Positions 54,120 through 64,000 of a stretch of 64,000 bases of DNA are shown piece by piece. Source of the DNA: Acidobacteriota bacterium (GTDB lineage Bacteria > Acidobacteriota > Blastocatellia > RBC074); assembly GCA_016710075.1 (NCBI GenBank), contig JADJLO010000006.1, positions 174,501 to 238,500 on the forward strand, in the 5' to 3' direction. Position numbers and translations under genes: made by a program. How positions within the stretch are numbered: the first letter of the stretch is position 1; every line of letters starts with the position of its first letter. The notes under the pieces were generated by a model that saw nothing but the letters and a program-made list of their open reading frames with translations, had not been told where the DNA came from and searched no databases.

Positions 54120-55142
54120 ATGGATATATTACAGAAACTGAGATCGAAAGCTGCGATGAAGCCGCAGCATATAGTTTTGCCGGAAGGCGAAGATGATCGG
54201 ACGCTGATTGCGGCATCGCAAATTGCCGAGGAGAGATTCGCTGGTGTGACGATCATCGGTGATGAGGACAAAATTCGCAGCAGGGCAACCAGGCTTGGAA
54301 TCTCGCTGACCAATGTGCCGATTCTCGATCATCATCGTTCACCGGATCTTGATAGATATGTTCAGGAATATTACGAGCTGCGAAGGTCAAAAGGGATGAC
54401 GCTCGATGAGTGCCAAAAGCAGATTCTCGATCCGCTCTATTTCGCGAACATGATGGTGCGCAACGGCAAGGCCGACGGCACGGTCGCCGGTGCGACCAAT
54501 ACGACTGCGCACACGGTCCGGGCGGCGCTTCACATCATCGGATTGCGCACGGGATTCAGCATTGTTTCATCGATAATTCTGATGGTCGTGCCAAATCGTG
54601 AGTTTGGAGTCGATGGAGCGATGATCTATGCCGATCCGGCCGTTGTCATCGACCCCACGTCGGCTCAGTTGGCGGAGATCGCCATTGCTTCGGCAGATAC
54701 TTGCAGGACGCTTCTTGACGCCGAGCCGAAGGTTGCCATGCTTTCATTTTCGACCAAGGGATCGGCAGCGCACCCGATGGTCGATAAAGTCGTCGAGGCG
54801 GTCAGGACGATTCGCGCGCGTGCCCCTGAGCTTGACGTAGACGGCGAGCTGCAGGCCGATGCCGCGCTCATTCCTCACATCGGTCAGTCCAAGGCCAAAG
54901 GCTCGACTGTGGCGGGTAGAGCGAATGTTCTCATCTTCCCGGACATCAATGCCGGAAATATCGGCTACAAGCTGACTGAAAGACTGGCCGGAGCAGCCGC
55001 AATAGGGCCGATTCTACAAGGCCTGGACAGGCCCTCGAACGACCTTTCAAGAGGCTGCAAAGCGGAAGACATAGTTGATGCCGTGGCGATTACGGCCGTG
55101 CAGGCTCAGGCGAGAAGAGAGAGTACGAAACAGACGAAATAA
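54120..55142 (+). CDS. pta: Phosphate acetyltransferase
   Basis: 340 residues from ATG 54120, the short Pta form. IVLPEGEDDRTL, GKADGTVAGATNTTAHTVRA, ILMVVPN, SFSTKGSA and VAGRANVLIFPDINAGNI are diagnostic. Converts acetyl-CoA and phosphate to acetyl phosphate. No ackA gene is adjacent. The last residues STKQTK and the stop come from an intergenic repeat. Confidence 0.92.
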   Translation: MDILQKLRSKAAMKPQHIVLPEGEDDRTLIAASQIAEERFAGVTIIGDEDKIRSRATRLGISLTNVPILDHHRSPDLDRYVQEYYELRRSKGMTLDECQKQILDPLYFANMMVRNGKADGTVAGATNTTAHTVRAALHIIGLRTGFSIVSSIILMVVPNREFGVDGAMIYADPAVVIDPTSAQLAEIAIASADTCRTLLDAEPKVAMLSFSTKGSAAHPMVDKVVEAVRTIRARAPELDVDGELQADAALIPHIGQSKAKGSTVAGRANVLIFPDINAGNIGYKLTERLAGAAAIGPILQGLDRPSNDLSRGCKAEDIVDAVAITAVQAQARRESTKQTK

Positions 55143-55256
55143 ACGAAACAGACGAAAAAGCTCAGGGGGGGAATATTCCAATATTTCCAAAGAACGAAAC
55201 TTAGGAAGTATTGGCCTATTCACCCCCTATATCTTTTTCGTCTGTTTCGTAATCTC
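55122..55256. repeat. Inverted AT-rich repeat, TTTCGTCTGTTTCG family
   Basis: Left ACGAAACAGACGAAATAAAC, right TTTTTCGTCTGTTTCGTAAT (55229-55248), around a CAGGGGGGGAATATTCCAAT-type spacer with AGGAAGTATTGGCCTATTCA. It sits between the convergent pta and mutL genes. The spacer resembles that at 51060-51120. Confidence 0.85.
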
Positions 55257-55329
55257 TCTTCTTCAGCTTCGCTGGAAACCTTTTTCGATATCGCGAGAAG
55301 TGATACGCAGGACGATCGGGCGGCCGTGA

Positions 55330-55753
<424 letters not shown>

Positions 55754-55842
55754 GTGCTGATCGATGACAAGCAGACCCGCGCGATCGGCGGCAATGATGA
55801 AACTGTTGTGAAGCTGGCCCAGTGGATTTATCTCATCGGCCG

Positions 55843-57195
<1,353 letters not shown>

Positions 57196-57227
57196 AATGG
57201 AAAAGTCGAATGACGAAAATAAATAAA

Positions 57228-57385
57228 GAAAGAAAGATTACGAAACAGACGAAATAAACGAAACAGACGAAAAGGTTGATGGGAAATACTTTCCCTGAAT
57301 TTCTATGATATCGGTTTTCGCAACCGGATTAGTCTCGTATCTTGACTGCCTTAAATTTTTCAGTCTGTTTCGTAATCTATTCTTC
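57228..57385. repeat. Inverted AT-rich repeat, TTTCGTCTGTTTCG family
   Basis: Left AAGATTACGAAACAGACGAA, right CAGTCTGTTTCGTAATCTAT, between the aspS and mutL genes. Confidence 0.8.
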
Positions 57386-57387
57386 TT

Positions 57388-59163
57388 CTAGGCCAGGGAT
57401 TTTATTTTCAATTCGGCCAGTTGTTCCGGCGTGACGGCGCTTGGGCTGTCGGTCATCAGGTCCGAGCCGCTGGCGACTTTGGGGAAAGCGATCACTTCGC
57501 GCAGTGATTTCGCCCTGGCAAAGAGCATGACGATGCGGTCGAGACCGAGGGCGATTCCGCCGTGCGGGGGAGTCCCGTAGCTCAGCGCGTCGAGGAAGAA
57601 GCCGAATTTCTCCCGGGCCTCTTCGTCATTCAGGCCGAGTGATTTGAAGATTTGAGCCTGGACATCAGAGCGATGAATTCTGATCGATCCTCCGCCGAGC
57701 TCGCTGCCGTTGAAGACCAGATCGTAAGCCTTGGCCCGTATCGAGCCGGGATCGCTGCCGAGTTTATCGATATCTTCGTCGATGGGCGAGGTGAATGGAT
57801 GATGCATCGCATACCACCGCTTGTCGTCTTCGTGATACTCGAACATCGGAAAATCGACGACCCAGAGCAACTTGTTCTCGTTTTCGTTGATCAGATTTTC
57901 TCGGCGGCCGATTTCAAGGCGCACCTGGCCCAGGGCATTGCAGGTGACATCCCATTTGCCGCCGATCATCAGAATGGCATCGCCGGCTTTCGCGCCGGAG
58001 GCCTTGATCACAGCATCGATACCTTCAGCACCGAGGAATTTAGTCAGTGCCGATTTGCTCTCGCTTTCGAGTACCTGAATGTAGGCAAGTCCGCCGGCGC
58101 CATAGCGTTTGGCATGATCGCCGATTTCGTCAAACTGCTTGCGTGACCATGCGGCGGCTCCGGGAACGACTATGGCTTTGACGGCGCCGCCCTTCCTGAT
58201 GACATCGGCAAAGACCGGAAACGGCCCGCCATCGAACTGAGATTTCAGGTCGACGAACTCGATTCCAAAGCGCATATCGGGCTTGTCCGAGCCGAACCGG
58301 TTCATGGCTTCAGCGTATGGCATTCTCAGAAATGGGCGTGCCGGCGGCTCGACGCCTGCGACCTTGAAAAGCTCGCAGATCAACGGCTCGATCACGGAGA
58401 AAATGTCATCCGGCTGTACAAAGCTCATTTCGATGTCGATCTGAGTGAATTCCGGCTGGCGATCCGCTCTCAAATCCTCGTCCCTGAAACATCGAGCAAT
58501 CTGGAAATACCGGTCATAGCCGGAGATCATCAGCAACTGTTTGAAGAGCTGCGGCGACTGCGGCAGTGCGAAGAATTTGCCCGGCGATGTTCGAGAAGGG
58601 ACGAGGTAATCGCGCGCTCCTTCAGGAGTAGATTTGGTCAGGATCGGCGTTTCAATCTCGTAAAAACCCATCTCATCGAGTGATCGCCTCGCGGAGAGAG
58701 CCAGTTTATGACGCAATTTAAAGTTCTGCTGCATCTCTGGCCTTCTCAGATCAAGGTAGCGATATTTCAGCCTGAGATCTTCGGCAGCCCTGCAGTTGTC
58801 GATTTCGAATGGCGGAGTCAGCGCATCGTTGAGAATCTTCATCTCTTCTGCAATGACTTCGATCTCGCCGGTGCTCATGTTGGGATTGTAGTTGACCGGC
58901 TCGCGCTCGATGCACCTTCCGGATATTGCTACCACAAATTCGCTGCGCGCCTGCTTGGCTCTCGCCAGCAGCTCCGCATCGTAGTCTTCCTTGAAGACGA
59001 CCTGTGTAATGCCTTCGCGATCCCGCAGGTGCAGAAAGAGAACCGAGCCATGATCTCGAAAGCTGTTGACCCAGCCCATGAGCGTGACTTTTTGACCGGC
59101 GTGCTCCTTGTGCAGCTCGCCACAGTTATGAGTCCGTTTTGTTTGTCCTAAATGATCAAGCAT
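57388..59163 (-). CDS. aspS: Aspartyl-tRNA synthetase
   Basis: 591 residues, bacterial class IIb. Anticodon-binding OB domain first (VTLMGWVNSFRDHGSVLFLH), then class II motifs: motif 2 FRDEDLRADRQPEFTQIDIE, the bacterial GAD insert, and motif 3 GGIALGLDRIVMLF. No programmed or accidental break. Whether it also charges tRNA-Asn cannot be told from this. hisS is 40 bp upstream on the same strand, a common pairing. Confidence 0.96.
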   Translation of the reverse strand: MLDHLGQTKRTHNCGELHKEHAGQKVTLMGWVNSFRDHGSVLFLHLRDREGITQVVFKEDYDAELLARAKQARSEFVVAISGRCIEREPVNYNPNMSTGEIEVIAEEMKILNDALTPPFEIDNCRAAEDLRLKYRYLDLRRPEMQQNFKLRHKLALSARRSLDEMGFYEIETPILTKSTPEGARDYLVPSRTSPGKFFALPQSPQLFKQLLMISGYDRYFQIARCFRDEDLRADRQPEFTQIDIEMSFVQPDDIFSVIEPLICELFKVAGVEPPARPFLRMPYAEAMNRFGSDKPDMRFGIEFVDLKSQFDGGPFPVFADVIRKGGAVKAIVVPGAAAWSRKQFDEIGDHAKRYGAGGLAYIQVLESESKSALTKFLGAEGIDAVIKASGAKAGDAILMIGGKWDVTCNALGQVRLEIGRRENLINENENKLLWVVDFPMFEYHEDDKRWYAMHHPFTSPIDEDIDKLGSDPGSIRAKAYDLVFNGSELGGGSIRIHRSDVQAQIFKSLGLNDEEAREKFGFFLDALSYGTPPHGGIALGLDRIVMLFARAKSLREVIAFPKVASGSDLMTDSPSAVTPEQLAELKIKSLA

Positions 59164-59203
59164 GTTTCCTTACCAGAATTCATTATCGAATGTTGTCTAT
59201 CGT

Positions 59204-60493
59204 TTATTGCTGTATTTTCAATCTGCCAATTATCTCCCCGATACCGAGAGATTCCTGTTCGCCGGTGCTGAGGTTTTTCAGACCGTATCTTTCGGAGGCG
59301 ACTTCATCATCGCCGATGATGAGAGCGTATCGGCAACGTGACCTGGATGCCTGCGCCATGGCTTTCTTCATCTTGCGCTCTTCGAATTCCACCAGAACCG
59401 AGAGCCCCGCAAGTCTGAGATCGCGTGCGATGAGAAAAGATTTGCTGCGTGCGGTAGAACCCATGAAGACTATGTAAACATCGGGGGAATCCGCCAGTCT
59501 CAAGGCCGCGGCTTCGCTTTCTGAAAGCGAGAGCACCATTCGATCGAGACCGAAGGCGAAACCGAAACCCTTCGCGGGGGGGCCTCCAAGGGTCTCCGAA
59601 AGCTTGTCGTAGCGCCCTCCGCCAACCAGCGTGTTCTGCGCTCCCAGGCCGTCGCTGCCAAGAATTTCGAATGCTGTCCGCGTGTAGTAATCAAGCCCGC
59701 GAACCATGCGCGGATTGACGATATACTCAACACCTCTTGCATCAAGATGCGCCCTGAACTGCTCGAAATGCTCGCGAGATGCCTGATCGAGATAATCGTT
59801 TATCGTCGGCATATCCGCGATGATGCTCCGGCACTTTTCATTCTTGCAGTCGAAAACTCTCAGCGCATTTGTCTCGTATCTCTGATTGCAGTCTTCGCAT
59901 AGATCGGCAAGATGCGGTTTGAGCGCCTCTCTGAGCTTCTCAAGATATTCCACGCGCATGGCCGGTTCGCCGACCGAGTTGATCATCAACCGGGTATTGG
60001 CGATTTTCAGTTCCTTGAGAAACCAGTCGAGCATCTCGATCGATTCGGCTTCGATCGCCGGATCGTCGCTCGCTCCCAGAACCTCTGCGCCGATCTGGTA
60101 GAACTGGCGATAGCGCCCGGCCTGTGGTCTTTCGCGCCTGAACATGGGGCCGGCGTAATAGAGCTTGGTTACTTCGCCCGGCGACTTGTCGGCAAACATC
60201 TTGTGCTGAATGTAGGACCTCACGACGGAAGCAGTATTTTCGGGCCTCAGCGTCAGGGATTCACCCTCGCGGTCTTCACGGCCGCGATCGATGAACGTGT
60301 ACATCTCCTTGTTGACGATGTCCGACGCCTCGCCCACTCCGCGGGAAAACAGCTCTGTCTTCTCGAATATCGGCGTGCGTATCTCCGAAAATCCGTACCG
60401 GCGAAACGCCTCGCGCGCCACATCCTCGATCCTGTGCCAGAGCGCCATGTCCTCCGGCAATATGTCTCTCGTTCCTCTTACAGTCTGAATCAT
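59204..60493 (-). CDS. hisS: Histidyl-tRNA synthetase
   Basis: 429 residues. Class II motifs and HisRS-specific sequences: TLRPENTASVVRSY, the arginine of AGPMFRRERPQAGRYRQFYQ, RGLDYYTRTAFEI and the C-terminal anticodon domain. Four Cys in CEDCNQ and CKNEKC near residue 200 form a possible zinc site. Cotranscribed with the aspS gene. Confidence 0.96.
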   Translation of the reverse strand: MIQTVRGTRDILPEDMALWHRIEDVAREAFRRYGFSEIRTPIFEKTELFSRGVGEASDIVNKEMYTFIDRGREDREGESLTLRPENTASVVRSYIQHKMFADKSPGEVTKLYYAGPMFRRERPQAGRYRQFYQIGAEVLGASDDPAIEAESIEMLDWFLKELKIANTRLMINSVGEPAMRVEYLEKLREALKPHLADLCEDCNQRYETNALRVFDCKNEKCRSIIADMPTINDYLDQASREHFEQFRAHLDARGVEYIVNPRMVRGLDYYTRTAFEILGSDGLGAQNTLVGGGRYDKLSETLGGPPAKGFGFAFGLDRMVLSLSESEAAALRLADSPDVYIVFMGSTARSKSFLIARDLRLAGLSVLVEFEERKMKKAMAQASRSRCRYALIIGDDEVASERYGLKNLSTGEQESLGIGEIIGRLKIQQ

Positions 60494-60588
60494 AAATATT
60501 ATGTCGAATCGTATTATCAGGCAGAAAACCGCCTGACAGGTTGAATCGCAAATTGTAGCATATCAACCTGTAATGCCAAAAAAAGATG

Positions 60589-60688
60589 AGTTTAAAGTTG
60601 AAAGTTTAAAGATGATTGGCAGCAGTTCGGGCGCGTCAATTTATGACTGGGTTTACGGCCTGATCTATCTCTCCATCTTTAAACTTCT
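60589..60688. repeat. Inverted TTTAAAG repeat
   Basis: GAGTTTAAAGTTGAAAGTTT AAAG at the left and CATCTTTAAACTTC at the right, between the divergent hisS and enoyl-CoA hydratase genes. Confidence 0.65.
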
Positions 60689-60702
60689 TGAGAGGAGTTT
60701 GA

Positions 60703-61449
60703 ATGATTCTTGCTGATCGGACGGATAACATTCTGCTGCTGACACTCAACCGGCCGGAAAAACGAAACTCGCTTCATCCGGAAATGATTTCAGCCTTGTC
60801 GGAGGCGCTCGAAGTTGCCGGCGCTGATGAGAAGGTGAGTGTTGCAGTCATCACCGGAACCGGCCCTGTCTTTTGCGCGGGCCTGGATTTGAATCACCTG
60901 CTGAGTCTTGATATTGACGACAAGGTTAAATACTTGAAGCAGGTGTTTTCGTTGTTCAGACGAATCTACGAGCTGCCTCAGCCGGTGATAGCGGCGATCA
61001 ACGGGCCTGCAATGGCCGGTGGGTTCGATCTGTCGGCCTTTTGCGACCTTCGCTATTGTGTGCCTGAGGCGAAGTTCGCTCAGACTGAAGTCCTTCTGGG
61101 TCTGACTCAGATAATGTTCCCTCTCTACAAAGTCATCGGCCTTGGCCGTGCTAAAGAACTGGCCTTGACGGGTGAAGCAATCCCGGCGGAAGAAGCCTTT
61201 CGAATCGGCCTCGTTAACAGGATCTTTTCGTCTGACGATCTTCTGCCGGAAGTCATGAAGATCGCCGGGACCCTTGCCTCGCGCCCTCCCCAGGCTCTAT
61301 TTGAGACCAAACGCCTGAGCAGGGAACTGATCGACATGGATACGGATTCCGCACTTCGGCTGATGCTGACAACGATTATTGAAAGGCTTGGATCGGATGA
61401 GCACAGAGCTGAAGCGGAGAGATTCGTCGCAAAGCTCAAATCGAGGTGA
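60703..61449 (+). CDS. Enoyl-CoA hydratase/isomerase family protein
   Basis: 248 residues, crotonase fold. Oxyanion-hole segments CAGLDLNHL and NGPAMAGGFDLSAFCD. ATG 60703 follows TTGAGAGGAG. At the usual catalytic Glu positions it reads FAQTEVLLGL, giving one Glu and a substituted second site, so isomerase or another acyl-CoA activity is as likely as hydration. No beta-oxidation neighbours. Confidence 0.85.
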   Translation: MILADRTDNILLLTLNRPEKRNSLHPEMISALSEALEVAGADEKVSVAVITGTGPVFCAGLDLNHLLSLDIDDKVKYLKQVFSLFRRIYELPQPVIAAINGPAMAGGFDLSAFCDLRYCVPEAKFAQTEVLLGLTQIMFPLYKVIGLGRAKELALTGEAIPAEEAFRIGLVNRIFSSDDLLPEVMKIAGTLASRPPQALFETKRLSRELIDMDTDSALRLMLTTIIERLGSDEHRAEAERFVAKLKSR

Positions 61450-61463
61450 AAATCCGGAGGAAT

Positions 61464-62195
61464 CTATTCGGATCTGACAAAGCTTTCTTCACTGAGAATC
61501 TCCATGATGGCGGCGGCTGCGGCCTCGAGCGCTTCGCCGTTTTTAGACTCGATCGTCAGTTTGACCTTGTATTCAGTCGAGGAGAAGCTTGGATAGGATC
61601 CGATGGAAGCCAGCGGATGGGCATCAGCCACGGACCGCAGGTCTTCAGCGATGTCGAATTCATCCTGCAAAGTATAGATGATTCGCGTGAAGTAGGGTTC
61701 GGCGCGAAACCGCTCACGGATGGCTAGAAATTTTCTGCGGAAATGTTCGGGTACTCCCGGCAGGATGTAGACGTTTCTGCAGGCGAGGATGGGCCAGCGA
61801 ATTTCAGGACCCTCAATCAGGGTCGAACCTTCCGGAACATCGGCCATTCGGAGGTGCGATTCATCGACCTTTTCGCCCATGAAATTCCTGACCCGGCGCT
61901 CCAGTTCAGGGTGGCGCATGATTGGCGCATCGAAGGCCATGGCAATGCCTTTGATTGTTACGTCGTCGTGTGTCGGACCAACTCCACCCGAGGTGAAGAC
62001 ATGATCGAATTTTTGAGACAGCTCGCGCGCGGCCGCCGCTACTTCATCGATGTCATCCGGAATGACCAGGATGCGCTGCAGAGAAACTCCCAGCTCGCGA
62101 AGCTCGCCGATGAGCAGGCGGGCGTTCTGGTCCTCAGTCTTGCCGCTGAGAATCTCGTCGCCGATTACCAGAATTGCCGCAGTTGGAATACTCAT
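61464..62195 (-). CDS. CinA-like molybdopterin-binding-domain protein
   Basis: 243 residues equal to the N-terminal COG1058 domain of CinA without the C-terminal amidase: AILVIGDEILSGKTEDQNA, FTSGGVGPTHDDVT and VYILPGVPEHF. The COG1058 domain in some bacteria is an ADP-ribose pyrophosphatase; that activity is inferred only. Upstream on the same strand lies the larC gene. Confidence 0.87.
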   Translation of the reverse strand: MSIPTAAILVIGDEILSGKTEDQNARLLIGELRELGVSLQRILVIPDDIDEVAAAARELSQKFDHVFTSGGVGPTHDDVTIKGIAMAFDAPIMRHPELERRVRNFMGEKVDESHLRMADVPEGSTLIEGPEIRWPILACRNVYILPGVPEHFRRKFLAIRERFRAEPYFTRIIYTLQDEFDIAEDLRSVADAHPLASIGSYPSFSSTEYKVKLTIESKNGEALEAAAAAIMEILSEESFVRSE

Positions 62196-62209
62196 AAAAC
62201 AGGAAGCAG

Positions 62210-62243
62210 TTTAAAGTTCAAAGTCTAAAGTTTAAAGTTTAAA
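62210..62243. repeat. AGTTTAAAGT words
   Basis: AGTTTAAAGTTCAAAGTCTA followed by AAGTTTAAAGTTTAAAG, between the larC and cinA-like genes. No inverse partner nearby. Confidence 0.6.
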
Positions 62244-62297
62244 GTATTGGAACGAAACCGGGACGTCAACTAACGAGCGGGGGCAAGCTGAACCCCA

Positions 62298-63515
62298 TCA
62301 ATGATGCGCCTTGATGGCCGCCAGTTGCACCTCGCGCAGGGAGACTTGATGCCGCTCTGCCGCCAGGCGGCAATCTTCGAACTCCGGAGTCATATTGATC
62401 ATGCGCCCGTCGGGTCTGCGAGAGATCTTGAGAGTGATTTTGCCGTACGGGGTCTCGACCGGAACTTTCTCGCGTCTCAGGATCTCTCTTTGCTCGGTGC
62501 GGTAACGGACTCCAAGAGTCGTCGTTTCGCTGAAGATGATATCAACCATCTTTTCGCGATCGGCTTGATTGCACAGTAATGTTAGAAGCGTCCCCGGGCG
62601 ATTCTTTTTCATCTGGACCGGCGTGTAGAAGATGTCGAGTGCGCCGGCAGCCAGGACCCGTTCCATCAGATAGCCGAATATTTGAGGACTGAGGTCGTCG
62701 ATATTCGCCTCGATGACGGTGATTGTCGCCGGCGTCTGATCGGCGTCGTCTTCAAGCCGCCCGATGACAGCGCGAAGGACGTTGGGGAATTTGGGATATT
62801 CCCTTGTTCCGGCTCCATAGCCGATCTGTTCGATGCGCATCATCGGCATCGGTCCGTATCCCGATACCAGCGTGGAAATGACCGCCGCGCCCGTCGGTGT
62901 CATCAGCTCGCCTTCGATCTCATTTGAATAGACCGGGGCGCCCTTGAGCAGCTCAGCAGTGGCTGGGCCCGGCACGGGATAGGTTCCATGCGCGCATTTG
63001 AACGTGCCGGAACCGACGTGCAGTGGAGATGCAATGATCCTCTCGATCCTGAGCGCCTCAAGTCCGATGCAGACTCCAATGATGTCTACGATCGAATCGA
63101 TGGCGCCCACCTCATGAAAATGGACCGAGTCAATGGGGATGTTGTGGATTTTCGATTCAGCTTCGCCCAGTCTTTGAAAGATAGTCTGAGCCTTCTCTTT
63201 TACGGTTTCAGAAAGCCGGGATGTGCTGATTATCTTTTTGATCCGGGTGAGCGATCTGTGATCGTGATGGTCATGATGATCATGATCATGGCCATGCTCA
63301 TGACGCCGTTCTTCTTCAATCAGCCGGACATCGAACTTGGTTGCCGAGATTCCGCTGCGATCGACGCGGTTGAGGCTCAATTGATAGCCCTCCACGCCAA
63401 GCTTCGACAATTCGGCCTTGAGGTGCTCAAAATCCAGTCCGCAGTCCAGCAGGGCGCCGAGCAGCATATCGCCGCTCGCTCCGGCAAAACAATCAAGATA
63501 GAGAGTGTATGACAT
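62298..63515 (-). CDS. larC: Nickel-pincer cofactor biosynthesis protein LarC
   Basis: 405 residues in one frame (in lactobacilli the gene needs a programmed frameshift). LYLDCFAGASGDMLLGALLD at the start, a His-rich stretch at about residues 72-87 that could store nickel, DSVHFHEVGAIDSIVDIIG, and TPTGAAVISTLV. LarC is the CTP-dependent cyclometallase that inserts nickel. No larA, larB or larE gene is in the window, so the client enzyme is elsewhere. Confidence 0.93.
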   Translation of the reverse strand: MSYTLYLDCFAGASGDMLLGALLDCGLDFEHLKAELSKLGVEGYQLSLNRVDRSGISATKFDVRLIEEERRHEHGHDHDHHDHHDHRSLTRIKKIISTSRLSETVKEKAQTIFQRLGEAESKIHNIPIDSVHFHEVGAIDSIVDIIGVCIGLEALRIERIIASPLHVGSGTFKCAHGTYPVPGPATAELLKGAPVYSNEIEGELMTPTGAAVISTLVSGYGPMPMMRIEQIGYGAGTREYPKFPNVLRAVIGRLEDDADQTPATITVIEANIDDLSPQIFGYLMERVLAAGALDIFYTPVQMKKNRPGTLLTLLCNQADREKMVDIIFSETTTLGVRYRTEQREILRREKVPVETPYGKITLKISRRPDGRMINMTPEFEDCRLAAERHQVSLREVQLAAIKAHH

Positions 63516-63537
63516 TTCTATGAGCCGGTTTTTGGCG

Positions 63538-63999
63538 TTACTCGAAAGTGCCTGCGATTACGGTTGTGGCAACGTCAGGATGAATATATTTCCGGATTGC
63601 TTCATCGACCTCGTCTTTTGTGATGGCCGCAATGATCGAAGGATATTCATCGAGATAGCCGATGCCCAGCCCAAAGAGCACGGAATCGGCGATTCTGCCG
63701 GCCATGCCGCCGTTGGTGGCGAGACTCAGCTTGAAGCTGCCGCCCATCGATGACTTTTCATCAGCAAGCTCTGTTTCAGTTATCCCTTCAGCAATGTAAT
63801 CGTTGGTAATCTCGATAGTGGTATCAATTACCAGATCGATATTTTCAGGCGCAACGGTGACGCTGATGGTAAAAGGTCCGTCCCCGATCCCCGACTCGCT
63901 GAAACCTGAGTTTATGCCGTAGGTCAATCCCATCTCATCGCGAACTTTCATGCCGAGGCGTGATGATAAAGTCGAGTGGCCGAGCGCCCGATTGGCAAT
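63538..63999 (-). CDS. M16-family metallopeptidase, C-terminal part
   Basis: The frame runs off the right edge of the window, so the N-terminus is missing. Reads ANRALGHSTLSSRLGMKVRD then EMGLTYGINSGFSESGIGDG, the RxxxGLxY substrate-binding motif of the inactive C-terminal half of M16 peptidases (pitrilysin/processing peptidase type). The HxxEH zinc site would be outside the window. Ends 22 bp before the larC start. Confidence 0.85.
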   Translation of the reverse strand: MANRALGHSTLSSRLGMKVRDEMGLTYGINSGFSESGIGDGPFTISVTVAPENIDLVIDTTIEITNDYIAEGITETELADEKSSMGGSFKLSLATNGGMAGRIADSVLFGLGIGYLDEYPSIIAAITKDEVDEAIRKYIHPDVATTVIAGTFE

Positions 64000-64000
64000 G

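Overview
The window is a 64 kb piece of bacterial chromosome, most like an Acidobacteriota (Blastocatellia-type) heterotroph with a Gram-negative envelope. The pointers are two DUF3604 proteins, a TPR-CHAT protein, a GMC oxidoreductase with a Cys-rich insert, quinoprotein propellers, a diheme MauG-like protein, a Lys/Ala-rich histone-like protein and lipoprotein and outer-membrane signals. This placement is an inference from gene content; no rRNA is present.

Layout. 1-10.3 kb: two DUF3604 proteins, an arylsulfatase and an MFS transporter; the MFS gene and the second DUF3604 gene share a promoter with a palindromic operator. Between them sit a ferredoxin:thioredoxin reductase catalytic subunit and a phosphatase-SseB fusion. 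10.4-14.3 kb: secreted TPR-CHAT protein and histone-like protein. 15-21 kb: GMC oxidoreductase, then a B12-type MerR regulator divergent from a DUF2867 SDR and an outer-membrane protein. 21-44.6 kb: carbohydrate and amino-acid catabolism (GH95, UxaA-family dehydratase, quinoproteins, sugar isomerase, Gfo/Idh/MocA, DUF1080, KduD, MmsA, class-III aminotransferase, tryptophanase), a YVTN lipoprotein, a cupredoxin/MauG pair, a universal stress protein and a serine hydrolase. 44.7-48.0 kb: a 3.2 kb island in the 3' end of tRNA-Phe, with an IS3-family element, a broken RHH gene and a pentapeptide-repeat protein. 48.3-64 kb: mostly housekeeping (acyl-ligase/ACP/acyltransferase, Dus, HD hydrolase, DedA, Pta, MutL, AspRS, HisRS, enoyl-CoA hydratase, CinA-like, LarC, M16 peptidase).

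Two themes cut across the window. First, at least ten genes are split by single-base indels, many in homopolymers, while the correct frame continues beyond the lesion. They include mutL. Sequencing or assembly error is the simplest cause. Second, intergenic spaces carry at least seven unrelated families of inverted repeats: two MITE-like elements with matching termini, several GC-rich palindromes, and AT-rich pairs built from short repeated words that in places supply the stop codon and last residues of the neighbouring gene.

As a system, the sugar isomerase, Gfo/Idh/MocA and DUF1080 genes fit an oxidation-elimination route for glycosides via 3-keto sugars. GH95, UxaA, KduD and MmsA fit breakdown of fucosylated or uronic polysaccharides. 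The sulfatase/DUF3604/MFS set looks like a regulon under a TetR-type repressor that lies outside the window.
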